DNA of 64,000 nucleotides, from the NCBI RefSeq assembly GCF_002006355.2, contig NZ_CP096980.1:2170001-2234000 (forward strand). Direction: 5' to 3'. Under the pieces are notes generated by a model. The model was not told the origin of the DNA. It was given only the letters and a program-made list of their open reading frames with translations, and made no database searches. The DNA is from Clostridium felsineum DSM 794 (lineage in GTDB: Bacteria; Bacillota; Clostridia; Clostridiales; Clostridiaceae). Below, piece by piece: positions 51,729-61,034 of the stretch; the first letter of the stretch is position 1, and each line of letters opens with the position of its first letter. A program made the position numbers and the translations under genes.

Positions 51729-53915
51729 TTGCCAAAAAGAATATTAGTTGATAAGGCTACTATTAGAAACAGAATTTTTGTTGTGTTTCTAATTTTAACT
51801 TGTTTAATACTGCTTTTGTGTTATAGTCTTTTTAATGTTATGGTTGCAAAATCTGTAAAGTATAAAAAAATGGCACAAGAACAGTGGACAAGTGAGGTTA
51901 AGATTTCAGCTAAAAGGGGAAGGATATTAGATAGGAATGAAGAAGAGCTAGCTATAAGTGGTAATGTCTATAGAGTAGATTTGGATTTAAATACTATAAA
52001 GAATTCCCTTGAAGAGAAAAAAATGAAAATGGACGAACTTGGAGATAAACTTGCCAGTGCACTAGAGATGGATAAAAAGGATGTTTTAAAGCAGCTTAAT
52101 AAAAGATTTAAAGATGGAAGACCAATGGGATCAGCTATTTTAACAAGAAGAATAGATAAAGCTAAGGCTAACAAGGTATTAGCGATAAACGTAAAAGGAG
52201 TAATGGTATCTCCTGATACTAAAAGATATTATCCCAATAGTAACTTTTTATCACAGGTAATTGGACATACTAACTCTGATGGAGATGGATTAACTGGAGT
52301 AGAGCTTAAATATAACAGTTACTTAAAAGGTAAACCAGGGGTAAGAAAAGCAGAAATAGATAAAAATAGTGCAAATTTACCATACACAATATCTGAATAT
52401 TCAAAACCGTTGGATGGCAGAGATGTTGTCCTTACTATAGATAAGAACATGCAATATTTCGCTGAAAAGTATGCTCAGGAGGCTTTAGTAAATAATAAGG
52501 CAAAGGCTGTTTCAATAATTATAATGAATCCTAAAAATGGCGAAATACTTGCTATGGCTAACAATCCAGATTATGATTTGAATAATCCTTGGGATAAAAG
52601 TAAGAGCTATGATGAACTTCAAAAAAGCTGGAGAAATAGAGCTGTAAGTGATGCTTTTGAACCTGGATCTATATTTAAGGTTATAACATCAAGTGCAGCT
52701 ATGAGTTTAGGAGTGGTTCATGAGGATGATAAATTTCATTGCGGTGGAAGTATTACGGTAGCTAAAAAGACTATTCACTGTTGGAAAAGAACTGGCCATG
52801 GCGATGAGACCTTCGTTGATATCTTAAAGAACTCATGTAATGTAGGCTTTGCTGAATTAGGAGAAAGGCTTGGAGCCAAGAATCTTAATGACTATATAAA
52901 TAAATTTGGTTTTGGAAAAAAGACGGGTATAGATCTTCCAGGAGAAGCAAGAGGCATAATTAGACCAACAAATAAAATAGGACCTGTAGATTTGGCTACA
53001 ATAGCTTTTGGACAATCTAACACTGTATCCATGGTTCAATATATGCAGGCCTTTAATTCCGTAGCAAATGGAGGTTATTTAATAACACCACATGTAATGA
53101 AAGAAATAAGTCACGTAGAGAACAATAAGGAAGTTGTAGATAAGGAATATACCGATTATAATAAGAAAAGGATTTTGGATGAAGGTATGACAGCCACCTT
53201 AAGAGGATACCTTGAAAAGGTAGTATCAGAGGGTGGAGGTAAGAAGGCATTTATTGATGGATACCATATTGCAGGAAAAACAGGTACAGCTCAAAAACCA
53301 AATCCTAATGGTGGAGGGTATGAGCGTGGGAAGTATCTAGCATCCTTTGTTGGAATGGCACCAGCAAATGACCCTAAAGTTACGGTTATGGTTTCAATAG
53401 ATGAACCAGATCCATCAAATTATTATGCAGGTCAAATTTCTGCGCCGGTAGGTCAAAAGGTTTTTAATGATATATTTAATTATTTAGGTATAAAGCCAGA
53501 TGTATCAACTTCTGATGCAGCTAAAAGTATGCTTAAGGATGTTGTTATTCCGAATGTTCGTGGAATGAAGAAGGAAGACGCTATGAAGACGCTTAAGGAT
53601 TTAAATATAGATTCAGAGGTTGATGGAGGAGGTGCTTATATAGCCAATATTACACCTACTCCAGGTATAACAGTAAAGGAAGGAACAAAAGTAGTACTTT
53701 ACACAAGCGACACTCCTAATTATAATAGTAATGATGTTATAGTTCCAAATTTGACGGGATATAGCAAAAAAGAAGCAGAGGAAGTATTAAAAAGTCTTGG
53801 ACTTGATTTTAAAATTTCAGGAGACGGTGTTGTAGAAACCCAGAGTATTGACGCAGGAAAGCAGGTCAATAAAGGCACAAGTATAACACTTGATTTAGAA
53901 GATATAAGTGATTAA
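51729..53915 (+). CDS. ftsI: Class B penicillin-binding protein with two PASTA domains (FtsI/SpoVD-like)
   Basis: 728 residues. Septal or spore-cortex peptidoglycan transpeptidase. A short cytoplasmic start and membrane anchor (about 15-37) lead into the dimerisation domain (ISAKRGRILDRNEEELAISG) and the transpeptidase domain with EPGSIFK (active Ser314), SCN (in KNSCNVGFAELG) and KTG at 517-519. Two PASTA repeats follow (about 598-655 and 668-726, IPNVRGMKKEDAMKTLKDL and VPNLTGYSKKEAEEVLKSL). It could serve vegetative division, sporulation, or both, as only one such gene is in this cluster. TTG start at 51729 with AGGAGG 6 bases upstream. Confidence 0.92.
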   Translation: MPKRILVDKATIRNRIFVVFLILTCLILLLCYSLFNVMVAKSVKYKKMAQEQWTSEVKISAKRGRILDRNEEELAISGNVYRVDLDLNTIKNSLEEKKMKMDELGDKLASALEMDKKDVLKQLNKRFKDGRPMGSAILTRRIDKAKANKVLAINVKGVMVSPDTKRYYPNSNFLSQVIGHTNSDGDGLTGVELKYNSYLKGKPGVRKAEIDKNSANLPYTISEYSKPLDGRDVVLTIDKNMQYFAEKYAQEALVNNKAKAVSIIIMNPKNGEILAMANNPDYDLNNPWDKSKSYDELQKSWRNRAVSDAFEPGSIFKVITSSAAMSLGVVHEDDKFHCGGSITVAKKTIHCWKRTGHGDETFVDILKNSCNVGFAELGERLGAKNLNDYINKFGFGKKTGIDLPGEARGIIRPTNKIGPVDLATIAFGQSNTVSMVQYMQAFNSVANGGYLITPHVMKEISHVENNKEVVDKEYTDYNKKRILDEGMTATLRGYLEKVVSEGGGKKAFIDGYHIAGKTGTAQKPNPNGGGYERGKYLASFVGMAPANDPKVTVMVSIDEPDPSNYYAGQISAPVGQKVFNDIFNYLGIKPDVSTSDAAKSMLKDVVIPNVRGMKKEDAMKTLKDLNIDSEVDGGGAYIANITPTPGITVKEGTKVVLYTSDTPNYNSNDVIVPNLTGYSKKEAEEVLKSLGLDFKISGDGVVETQSIDAGKQVNKGTSITLDLEDISD

Positions 53916-53922
53916 TTGATTT

Positions 53923-53958
53923 GGATAAATGACTTAAGAAGCTTTAAGTTATTTATCC
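53923..53958 (+). terminator. Hairpin between the PBP gene and murE
   Basis: About 15-base-pair stem (53923-53937 with 53944-53958, one G-U pair) and a tight loop. No T run follows, so it may act in mRNA processing or weak termination; a TATAAT at 54017-54022 could restart transcription for murE. Confidence 0.5.
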
Positions 53959-54059
53959 ATATTAAATGCTGTGCGTAAACAATTTTAAATTATATGATGT
54001 GAAAATTATATTACATTATAATGAACAGTTAAACTATGTACCTATTGAGGAGTGATTTT

Positions 54060-55508
54060 ATGAAATTAAAACAAATACTTGGTGATGTAGAATATGAACT
54101 TATATGTGGAGATTTGAACGTAGACATTGATAATGTAAATTATGATTCTAGAAAAGTTAAGGAAAAAGGATTGTTTTTTTGCATTGAGGGGTACACAAGT
54201 GACGGTCATGCATTTATAGAAAAAGCTGTAAAAAATGGTGCAGGGGCTATAGTGTGTACTAAAGTTCCTGAAAAACTTCCTAATTGTACTGTTATTAAAG
54301 TTAAGGATGGAAGAAAAGCTATGGCTTTATTGGGTGCTGCTTTCTATGGTAATCCAGCGCTTAAATTAAAGCTTATAGGAATTACAGGAACCAATGGAAA
54401 AACTACTTCTACATATATGATGAAGTCCATGCTTGAAAGTTCTGGTTATAAGGTTGGGCTTATAGGAACTATTGCAAATTACATAGGAGATAAAAAAATA
54501 GAAAGTCATAGAACAACACCTGAGTCTCTTGAACTTCAGGAATTGTTTAGAGATATGGTGAATGAAGGAATAGAATATTGTGTTATGGAGGTTTCATCAC
54601 ACTCTTTATATCTATCTAGGGTATATGGAATTTCTTTTAATCAGGGTATATTCACAAATTTAACACAGGATCATTTAGATTTTCATAAGACTTTTGAAAA
54701 TTATTATAAGGCGAAGATGATACTATTTGAAAACAGTAAAAATTCAATAATAAATATTGATGATACTTATGGTAAAAGAGTTTTTGATGATGTAAACAAT
54801 AATAAAATAACATATGGTCTTACAAATGAAGCTGATTTAAGAGCTGAAAACTTAAAGATGACCTCTAGAGGAACAGAATTTGATTTATGTTATAAGGACT
54901 TAAAGGAGCATGTTAAAATAAATATACCAGGAAAGTATAATGTATATAATGCTTTAGGAAGTGTAGCTGCTTTACTTAATGAAGGAATAAGTATGGAAAA
55001 GGTAAAGGAAGGTCTTAAAAATTTATCATCTGTTCCAGGAAGATGTGAAATAGTTACACATAATACTAATGTTAATTTTGACGTGGTTTTGGATTATGCT
55101 CATACTCCAGATGGACTTGAAAAAGTACTTAAGGCTTCAAGAGAATTTACAAAAGGTAGACTCATTTCTGTATTTGGTTGTGGTGGTGACAGAGATAAAA
55201 CTAAAAGACCAATTATGGGCAAGATAGGCGCAGAACTTAGTGATATTGCAGTTATAACATCGGATAATCCTAGAAGTGAAAAACCAGAAGAAATAATAAA
55301 AGATATAGTAGGTGGCATTAAAGGCAATAATTATGTTATAGTAGAGAATAGAAAAGAAGCAATAAAAAAAGCTATGCTTATGGCTAAGAAGGATGATGTA
55401 ATAGTATTAGCAGGTAAAGGACATGAAAACTATCAAATACTAGGTGATAAAACTATCCATTTTGATGAAAAAGAGATTGTTTCAGAATTTATAAAGGAGC
55501 TGTTTTAA
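54060..55508 (+). CDS. murE: UDP-MurNAc-tripeptide ligase MurE (meso-diaminopimelate type)
   Basis: 482 residues from ATG 54060 (GAGGAGTGAT upstream; an in-frame ATG at 54036 lacks a site). Adds the third residue of the peptidoglycan stem. ATP loop GITGTNGKTTSTYMMKSML, TTPESLELQ, MEVSSHSLYLSRV, GRCEIV, VVLDYAHTPDGLEKVL, and TSDNPRSEKPEEII; the DNPR motif indicates meso-diaminopimelate as the added amino acid. murF starts right after the stop. Confidence 0.95.
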   Translation: MKLKQILGDVEYELICGDLNVDIDNVNYDSRKVKEKGLFFCIEGYTSDGHAFIEKAVKNGAGAIVCTKVPEKLPNCTVIKVKDGRKAMALLGAAFYGNPALKLKLIGITGTNGKTTSTYMMKSMLESSGYKVGLIGTIANYIGDKKIESHRTTPESLELQELFRDMVNEGIEYCVMEVSSHSLYLSRVYGISFNQGIFTNLTQDHLDFHKTFENYYKAKMILFENSKNSIINIDDTYGKRVFDDVNNNKITYGLTNEADLRAENLKMTSRGTEFDLCYKDLKEHVKINIPGKYNVYNALGSVAALLNEGISMEKVKEGLKNLSSVPGRCEIVTHNTNVNFDVVLDYAHTPDGLEKVLKASREFTKGRLISVFGCGGDRDKTKRPIMGKIGAELSDIAVITSDNPRSEKPEEIIKDIVGGIKGNNYVIVENRKEAIKKAMLMAKKDDVIVLAGKGHENYQILGDKTIHFDEKEIVSEFIKELF

Positions 55509-56876
55509 GTGGAGAATTTGACGTTTGATGAAATTGCAAAGGCGATAAATGGAAAGATCATTTTAAAAGGAAATAAGGATATATTTAATAATATAAGTAT
55601 AGATACTAGAAAGTTAGTGGAAGGCTCTGTTTTTATTGCAATTAATGGTGAAAACTTTAACGGAAATAAGTTTGTACATAATGCAGTAGAAAAAGGAGCG
55701 GCACTTTGTATTGTTGATGAAATTCATTTTGAAAAGGATTCTTTTAATAAGGATGTATCCGTTTTATTGGTTGAGGACACAAAAAAAGCTCTTTTAGACT
55801 TAGCTGAATTCTATAGAAGTACTCTTGAAATTAAGATAGTTGCAATAACAGGATCTACTGGAAAAACTTCAACAAAAGATATTACTGCGTCAGTTCTTAA
55901 AAGTAAATTTAAAGTATTTAAAACATCAGGAAACTTCAATAACGAAATAGGACTTCCACTTATGATATTTAACCTAGATAAAAGTTATGAAGTTGCTGTA
56001 CTTGAAATGGGAATGAATCATTTTGAAGAAATACACAATATGGCAAAGGCTGCAAGACCGGATATAGCCCTTATAACTAATATAGGAATATCCCATATTG
56101 AAAATCTTAAAAGTAGAGAAAATATACTTAAGGCAAAGCTTGAAATAACAGATTTCTTTACAAAAGATAGTACACTTATTGTAAACTCAGATAATGACCT
56201 TTTAGGAAAACATAGCTTTGATAATATTAATACAGTTAAAACATCTTTAAATTGCTTAGGTGATTTAAATGCTGAAGATGTAAAGCTTGGTGAAGAATCT
56301 TCAGCATTTAAAGTAAGAGATGAAAGCTTAACGCTAAATATGCCAGGAAAACACAATATTGAAAATGCCATGTTAGCTATTGCTGCGGCACTAAAGCTTG
56401 GAATGAGTTTTGATGAAATTAGAAAGGGATTAAAAAAGCTTGAGCTTACTTCTATGAGACTTGATATTGTAAATGGTGATAATATAACAATTGTTGATGA
56501 TTCATATAATGCAAGTCCTGATTCTATGAAAGCAGCTATTGAAGTTACAAAGAATCTTAAAGGTACTAGAAAAATAGCAGTGCTTGGAACTATGAGAGAG
56601 CTCGGAGAAAAATCATATGAAGCACATAAAGAGGTTGGAAGCTTTGCAAAAGAAAATAATATAGATGAACTCTTAATAGTGGGGGAATTTAAAGAAGCTT
56701 ATTTGGCTGGGTATGAAAATGAAAAAAACTTTAAGGGATTTGAAACTAACGAAGAACTTTTGAAGTTTGTTAAGAATGACATAAAAAAGGGAGATGTATT
56801 TTTAGTAAAAGCATCTAGACTTATGAAATTTGAAAATATAGTTGCAAAACTTAAAGAACTAGATAAGGAGATATAA
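55509..56876 (+). CDS. murF: UDP-MurNAc-pentapeptide synthase MurF
   Basis: 455 residues, GTG start at 55509 with AAGGAG about 9 bases upstream, abutting the murE stop. Adds D-Ala-D-Ala to complete the pentapeptide precursor. Motifs: ISIDTRKLVEGSVFIAINGE, ATP loop VAITGSTGKTSTKDITASVL, TSGNFNNEIGLPLMIFNL, VLEMGMNHFEEI, VDDSYNASPDSMKAAIEV. One base separates its stop from the mraY start. Confidence 0.95.
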   Translation: MENLTFDEIAKAINGKIILKGNKDIFNNISIDTRKLVEGSVFIAINGENFNGNKFVHNAVEKGAALCIVDEIHFEKDSFNKDVSVLLVEDTKKALLDLAEFYRSTLEIKIVAITGSTGKTSTKDITASVLKSKFKVFKTSGNFNNEIGLPLMIFNLDKSYEVAVLEMGMNHFEEIHNMAKAARPDIALITNIGISHIENLKSRENILKAKLEITDFFTKDSTLIVNSDNDLLGKHSFDNINTVKTSLNCLGDLNAEDVKLGEESSAFKVRDESLTLNMPGKHNIENAMLAIAAALKLGMSFDEIRKGLKKLELTSMRLDIVNGDNITIVDDSYNASPDSMKAAIEVTKNLKGTRKIAVLGTMRELGEKSYEAHKEVGSFAKENNIDELLIVGEFKEAYLAGYENEKNFKGFETNEELLKFVKNDIKKGDVFLVKASRLMKFENIVAKLKELDKEI

Positions 56877-56877
56877 A

Positions 56878-57831
56878 ATGGGAGTTATCATTTATTCAGT
56901 ACTAATTTCATTTCTATTTTCAATACTTCAAGGACCACTTTTAATACCCATACTACACAGATTGAAATTTGGTCAACCAATACGTGATGATGGTCCTAAA
57001 AGCCATATGAAAAAAGCTGGAACACCTACTATGGGTGGAATTATATTTATAACTACAGCTGTTATTGCTATGGTTATAATGAGAAAAAATCTTAATAGTA
57101 ATGCCGTATTTGCGTTTATATGTTTTTTTGCATTTGCAATGATAGGTCTTGTAGATGATTTACTTAAAATTATTCATAAAAAAAATGAAGGACTTACTTC
57201 AAATCAAAAGTTCCTCCTTCAAATTATATTTTCTGCAGGTATTGCATATTATGCATATATACGTTTTGGAAGTGACACTTTTATACCATTCTTTAAAATA
57301 ACATGGACAATGCCGCCTATAGTATATATGGCAGCTGTTGTATTTTACTTTGTTGCTGTTACAAATGCTGTAAATCTTACTGATGGTTTAGATGGACTTG
57401 CATCATCAATAACAATATTAGTTGTAACTTTCTTTACAGTAGTAAGTTATTCTTGGCATCAATATGAATTATCAGTATTCTGTGGAATTATTGTAGGTAT
57501 ACTTTTAGGCTTTTTAAAATATAACTCATATCCTGCACAAATTTTTATGGGTGATACTGGTTCATTAGGGCTAGGCGGAGCTGTTGCAGCAATTGCTTTG
57601 GTATTAAAATTACCATTGTTGGTTATAATTGTAGGTGGAATATATGTTATTGAAGTACTATCGGATATAATTCAAGTAAGCTGTTATAAACTTACAGGAA
57701 AAAGAGTATTTAAAATGGCACCAATACATCATCACTTTGAAAAACTTGGATGGCATGAAACAAAAGTTGTTTCGGTATTTTCAATTGTGACAGTTATATT
57801 GTGTCTCATAGCTTTTCTATCGTTAATTTAA
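56878..57831 (+). CDS. mraY: Phospho-MurNAc-pentapeptide transferase MraY
   Basis: 317 residues. Integral membrane enzyme making lipid I from UDP-MurNAc-pentapeptide and undecaprenyl phosphate. About ten helices with signature motifs: DGPKSHMKKAGTPTMGG, GLVDDLLKI, NAVNLTDGLDGLASS, FMGDTGSLGLGGAVAAIAL and the histidine motif MAPIHHHFEKLGWHETKVV. AAGGAGATAT before ATG 56878. The usual next genes murD and murG are not present. Confidence 0.96.
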   Translation: MGVIIYSVLISFLFSILQGPLLIPILHRLKFGQPIRDDGPKSHMKKAGTPTMGGIIFITTAVIAMVIMRKNLNSNAVFAFICFFAFAMIGLVDDLLKIIHKKNEGLTSNQKFLLQIIFSAGIAYYAYIRFGSDTFIPFFKITWTMPPIVYMAAVVFYFVAVTNAVNLTDGLDGLASSITILVVTFFTVVSYSWHQYELSVFCGIIVGILLGFLKYNSYPAQIFMGDTGSLGLGGAVAAIALVLKLPLLVIIVGGIYVIEVLSDIIQVSCYKLTGKRVFKMAPIHHHFEKLGWHETKVVSVFSIVTVILCLIAFLSLI

Positions 57832-57854
57832 GTATTGATTTAGGAGGTTTATAT

Positions 57855-58970
57855 ATGTCAAAACCAAAACTACTTCAAAAGGTTGAAGTTGATTTTGTGC
57901 TTTTTGCAACTGTGCTTTTACTTGTAGCAATTGGTGTAATTATGATCTATAGTGCTAGTTCATATAGTGCACTCAATAGTTCAATGTATAATTATGATGA
58001 TATGTTTTTTTTAAAGAAGCAGGGTGTATGGGCTATAGGAAGTATAATAATACTTTTAATAGTAGAAAAAATAGATTATCATCTACTAAAAAAAATAACA
58101 TCAAAGTTAATTGTAATAACTATAATTCTTCTTTTAGTAGTTTTAGCGTTTCCTCCTATAAATGGAGCATATAGATGGATAAGGATAGGACCTTTTGGAA
58201 ATCTTCAACCATCTGAAATAGCAAAATATGTTATAGTACTTGTACTTGCAAAGGCTATTGAAAAAAATGGCGATAAAATTAAAAAATTCGTTCCTAATTT
58301 TGTAGCATATCTTTTTATTGCTATTATGTTTGCAGGACTTGTTTATGTTGAAAAGAATCTTAGTATAGCAACTGTAATAATGGTTGTTAGTTTGATAGTT
58401 ATGTTTGTAGGAGGAGCTAAACTAAGGCATATTGTTTCAATATTTGTTGCAATGGTGCCGGCGGGTTTGTTCTTTATAACAGCTGAAAGTTACAGATATA
58501 AAAGGTTTATGACCTTCAGAAATCCTTGGAAAGATTCTCAAGGAGTTGGATATCAGCTTTGTCAGTCTCTTTTGGCACTAGGCTCAGGAGGACTTAAAGG
58601 ATTAGGGTTTGGACAGTCAAGACAAAAGTGTTATTACATACCAGAACCATATAATGACTTTATATTTTCTATAATAGGAGAAGAATTGGGTCTTATAGGC
58701 TGTATTTTTATTATAATATTGTTTATTGTTTTAATACAAAGGGGTATTAAAATTGCAATGAATGCAAAAGATACTTATGGTATGCTACTGGCAGTTGGAA
58801 TAACATCCGTAATAGCTGTACAGGCAATAATAAATATAGCAGTTGTAACAGGATCAATGCCTGTTACAGGAGTACCGCTTCCGTTTATAAGTTATGGTGG
58901 ATCCTCACTTCTTTTTAATCTAATAGCTATGGGGATACTACTTAATATATCATCTCAAGGAAATAAGTAA
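57855..58970 (+). CDS. ftsW: SEDS family peptidoglycan polymerase FtsW/SpoVE
   Basis: 371 residues from ATG 57855 (TAGGAGG 8 bases upstream; the longer frame starting at 57801 overlaps mraY and is not used). SEDS glycosyltransferase that polymerises lipid II with its partner class B PBP at the septum. About ten helices; motifs AYRWIRIGPFGNLQPSEIAK, GVGYQLCQSLLALGSGG, GLGFGQSRQKCYYIPEPYND, FSIIGEELGLIGC and VTGVPLPFISYGGSSLLFNL. FtsW and its sporulation paralogue SpoVE cannot be separated from sequence here. Confidence 0.93.
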   Translation: MSKPKLLQKVEVDFVLFATVLLLVAIGVIMIYSASSYSALNSSMYNYDDMFFLKKQGVWAIGSIIILLIVEKIDYHLLKKITSKLIVITIILLLVVLAFPPINGAYRWIRIGPFGNLQPSEIAKYVIVLVLAKAIEKNGDKIKKFVPNFVAYLFIAIMFAGLVYVEKNLSIATVIMVVSLIVMFVGGAKLRHIVSIFVAMVPAGLFFITAESYRYKRFMTFRNPWKDSQGVGYQLCQSLLALGSGGLKGLGFGQSRQKCYYIPEPYNDFIFSIIGEELGLIGCIFIIILFIVLIQRGIKIAMNAKDTYGMLLAVGITSVIAVQAIINIAVVTGSMPVTGVPLPFISYGGSSLLFNLIAMGILLNISSQGNK

Positions 58971-59088
58971 TTTTACAAATTTTAAAGTAAATCTACCATT
59001 TGATTTATTTTAAAATTATATAGTTACTTGATGAAAAAAATAATTTAATTTAATAGTAACTAGTTTATATCTATATGTTTTTAAAACA

Positions 59089-59136
59089 AAAATTGACTTA
59101 TACATAGCCTGTTAGGTACTTGTATAAGTCAATTTT
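59089..59136 (+). terminator. Long perfect hairpin between ftsW/spoVE and divIB
   Basis: Perfect 16-base-pair stem (59089-59104 with 59121-59136) and a 16-base loop that itself contains an AGCCT/AGGT pairing. The right arm ends in TTTT. It probably ends or attenuates the mraZ-ftsW transcript; the rest of the 209-base gap (58971-59179) is AT-rich with no gene. Confidence 0.7.
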
Positions 59137-59179
59137 AAATATAAAATATCTATTATTATAGTGAGAAAAAGGTGAACGT

Positions 59180-59929
59180 ATGAAAGAGGTAAATGAGTAC
59201 ATAGTTAAAAGAAGAAAGAGAAGAAGAAGAAAAAGAATGGTAATATTTTTTCTTATACTAATATGCGTACTTGTAACATTGTGTTTAAAGTTGCCGTATT
59301 TTAATATAAAATATATAACTGTAGAAGGAAATAAAATAATTAAATCCGATAATATTATAGAAAATTCTGGACTAACAAAGGGTAACAATATTTTTTATTT
59401 GAATTTAAATAAATATAAGGATAATATTTTGCAAAATCCATATATTAAAGATGTTTCAGTAAAGCAAAAATTGCCAAATACTATTGATATTATTGTAAAA
59501 GAAAGGCAATCGGTTTTTTATATAAACAAGGACTCAAACTATTTTATTATCGATAAAAATGGTGTATTATTGGAAATAAGGAATAATATATCAGGAATGA
59601 ATTTGATAAAATTAGATGGAGTTAATTTAAAAAGTAATAAACTAGGAAATAAAATTCCCTGTGACTCACGAAGACTAGATGTAATAAATAAGATAACAAG
59701 TATATCCATAAACGACAGTAAATTGAAAATTACAGATGTGGACATGTCCAATATTTTGAATTTAAAGGTATATTTTAAAGATATGTGTGTAGTTATTGGA
59801 ACTCCTGACGATATATATAATAAAATAAATGAAGCTGTTAATGTGATTAGTTCTCAAAAATTAAATGATAAAAAGGGATATGTTGATGTGAGTTTTAAAG
59901 GAAATCCCGTATATTCTGTCCAGCAGTAG
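59180..59929 (+). CDS. ftsQ: Cell division protein DivIB/FtsQ
   Basis: 249 residues. A very basic cytoplasmic N-terminus (YIVKRRKRRRRKRMV), one transmembrane helix (about 19-36), then a POTRA domain (FNIKYITVEGNKIIKSDNII, GLTKGNNIFYLNL, NPYIKDVSVKQKLPNTIDII) and a beta domain (ERQSVFYINKDSNYFIIDKN). It scaffolds the FtsL-PBP division complex outside the membrane. ATG 59180 after AAAGGTGA. Confidence 0.9.
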   Translation: MKEVNEYIVKRRKRRRRKRMVIFFLILICVLVTLCLKLPYFNIKYITVEGNKIIKSDNIIENSGLTKGNNIFYLNLNKYKDNILQNPYIKDVSVKQKLPNTIDIIVKERQSVFYINKDSNYFIIDKNGVLLEIRNNISGMNLIKLDGVNLKSNKLGNKIPCDSRRLDVINKITSISINDSKLKITDVDMSNILNLKVYFKDMCVVIGTPDDIYNKINEAVNVISSQKLNDKKGYVDVSFKGNPVYSVQQ

Positions 59930-59942
59930 GGAGGAAGTTGTT

Positions 59943-60671
59943 ATGAAAAAATTTGGAGCTCAGATTGGAGTTGCTTTTGTATGTTGTATTTTGGGATTTA
60001 TGATAGCCCATCAACTTAAAATTGTAAGCTTTCAAGAGACAAAACAGAATACAGGTATGGAAAGTACAGAAATCTCAGAAGAGGTAAATAAGCTTAGTAA
60101 AGAAAAGGAAGACCTAACCAAAAAAGTGAATGAGCTTCAAAGTAAAGTAAAGGGATATCAAAATGCGGCAGCTAGTAGCAGTTCTATGAACAAACAAATA
60201 GTGGATGAACTTAATATAAGTAATATGCTTACTGGGAGTGTTGATGTTACAGGTCCTGGAATAATACTTGAAATAACTCCTCAAAAGATATCATCTTCTA
60301 CTAATAATAATCAAGGTCAAACTGATGTTATAACAGGAGAAAATCTATTGTATCTTATTAACGAACTTAATTTTTCACAGGCAGAAGCAATATCTATAAA
60401 CGATATTAGAATAACTTCAATGACTGGAATAAGAAGTTCAAGTGGAGGATCAGATATATTTGTAGGAGATGATAGGATATCCCCCTATGAAAAAATAACA
60501 ATTAAGGCTATAGGTGATAGTAAACTTCTTTATTCTGCTCTTTCTTATCCAGGAGTACTTTCAAGTGTACCCTCCGGTTATAAAGCCGACTATAATAAAT
60601 ATCAAAGTATTAAGATAAGCAAATCGAACAAAGTTATAAAATTCGATTATGCTAAACCTGTAAGTAAATAG
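59943..60671 (+). CDS. DUF881 protein (YlxW/YlxX-like), first copy
   Basis: 242 residues. N-terminal signal-anchor (about 4-22), a coiled coil (EISEEVNKLSKEKEDLTKKV), then the DUF881 domain: LTGSVDVTGPGIILEITPQK, LLYLINELNFSQAEAISIND and YEKITIKAIGDSKLLYSAL. DUF881 proteins are encoded between divIB and sbp in many Firmicutes; role in division or envelope is not defined. A second copy lies 364 bases downstream beyond sbp. Confidence 0.87.
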   Translation: MKKFGAQIGVAFVCCILGFMIAHQLKIVSFQETKQNTGMESTEISEEVNKLSKEKEDLTKKVNELQSKVKGYQNAAASSSSMNKQIVDELNISNMLTGSVDVTGPGIILEITPQKISSSTNNNQGQTDVITGENLLYLINELNFSQAEAISINDIRITSMTGIRSSSGGSDIFVGDDRISPYEKITIKAIGDSKLLYSALSYPGVLSSVPSGYKADYNKYQSIKISKSNKVIKFDYAKPVSK

Positions 60672-60683
60672 TGGGGTGATTTT

Positions 60684-61022
60684 GTGATTGCAGTTTTTGG
60701 ATTATTAGTTGGTATAATAATAGGAGTTGTATGGAATGTACCAATTCCTGATAAATTTTCGCCATACATTTCGGTAGCTATTTTTGCTTGTCTAGATTCA
60801 GTATTTGGTGCAATAAGAGCTGGTCTAGGTAAACAGTTTAAGGCTGATATATTTATATCTGGATTTTTTGGAAATGCAGTTTTATCTGTGGCATTAGTGT
60901 ATTTAGGTGATAAATTAGGACTTCCAATATATTTGGCAGCAGTAATTGTATTTGGTACTAGAATTTTTAACAATTTTGCAGAAATAAGAAGGAAACTCAT
61001 AGAACTAGCTAAAAATCGTTAA
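60684..61022 (+). CDS. sbp: Small basic protein Sbp (DUF1290)
   Basis: 112 residues, three or four membrane helices. Matches the Sbp family (VFGLLVGIIIGVVWNVPIPD, PYISVAIFACLDSVFGAIRA, FISGFFGNAVLSVALVYLGD, FGTRIFNNFAEIRRKLI). Found next to division genes in Bacillus; function unknown. GTG start at 60684 after GGGGTGAT. Confidence 0.9.
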   Translation: MIAVFGLLVGIIIGVVWNVPIPDKFSPYISVAIFACLDSVFGAIRAGLGKQFKADIFISGFFGNAVLSVALVYLGDKLGLPIYLAAVIVFGTRIFNNFAEIRRKLIELAKNR

Positions 61023-61034
61023 CGAGGTGTTTGT

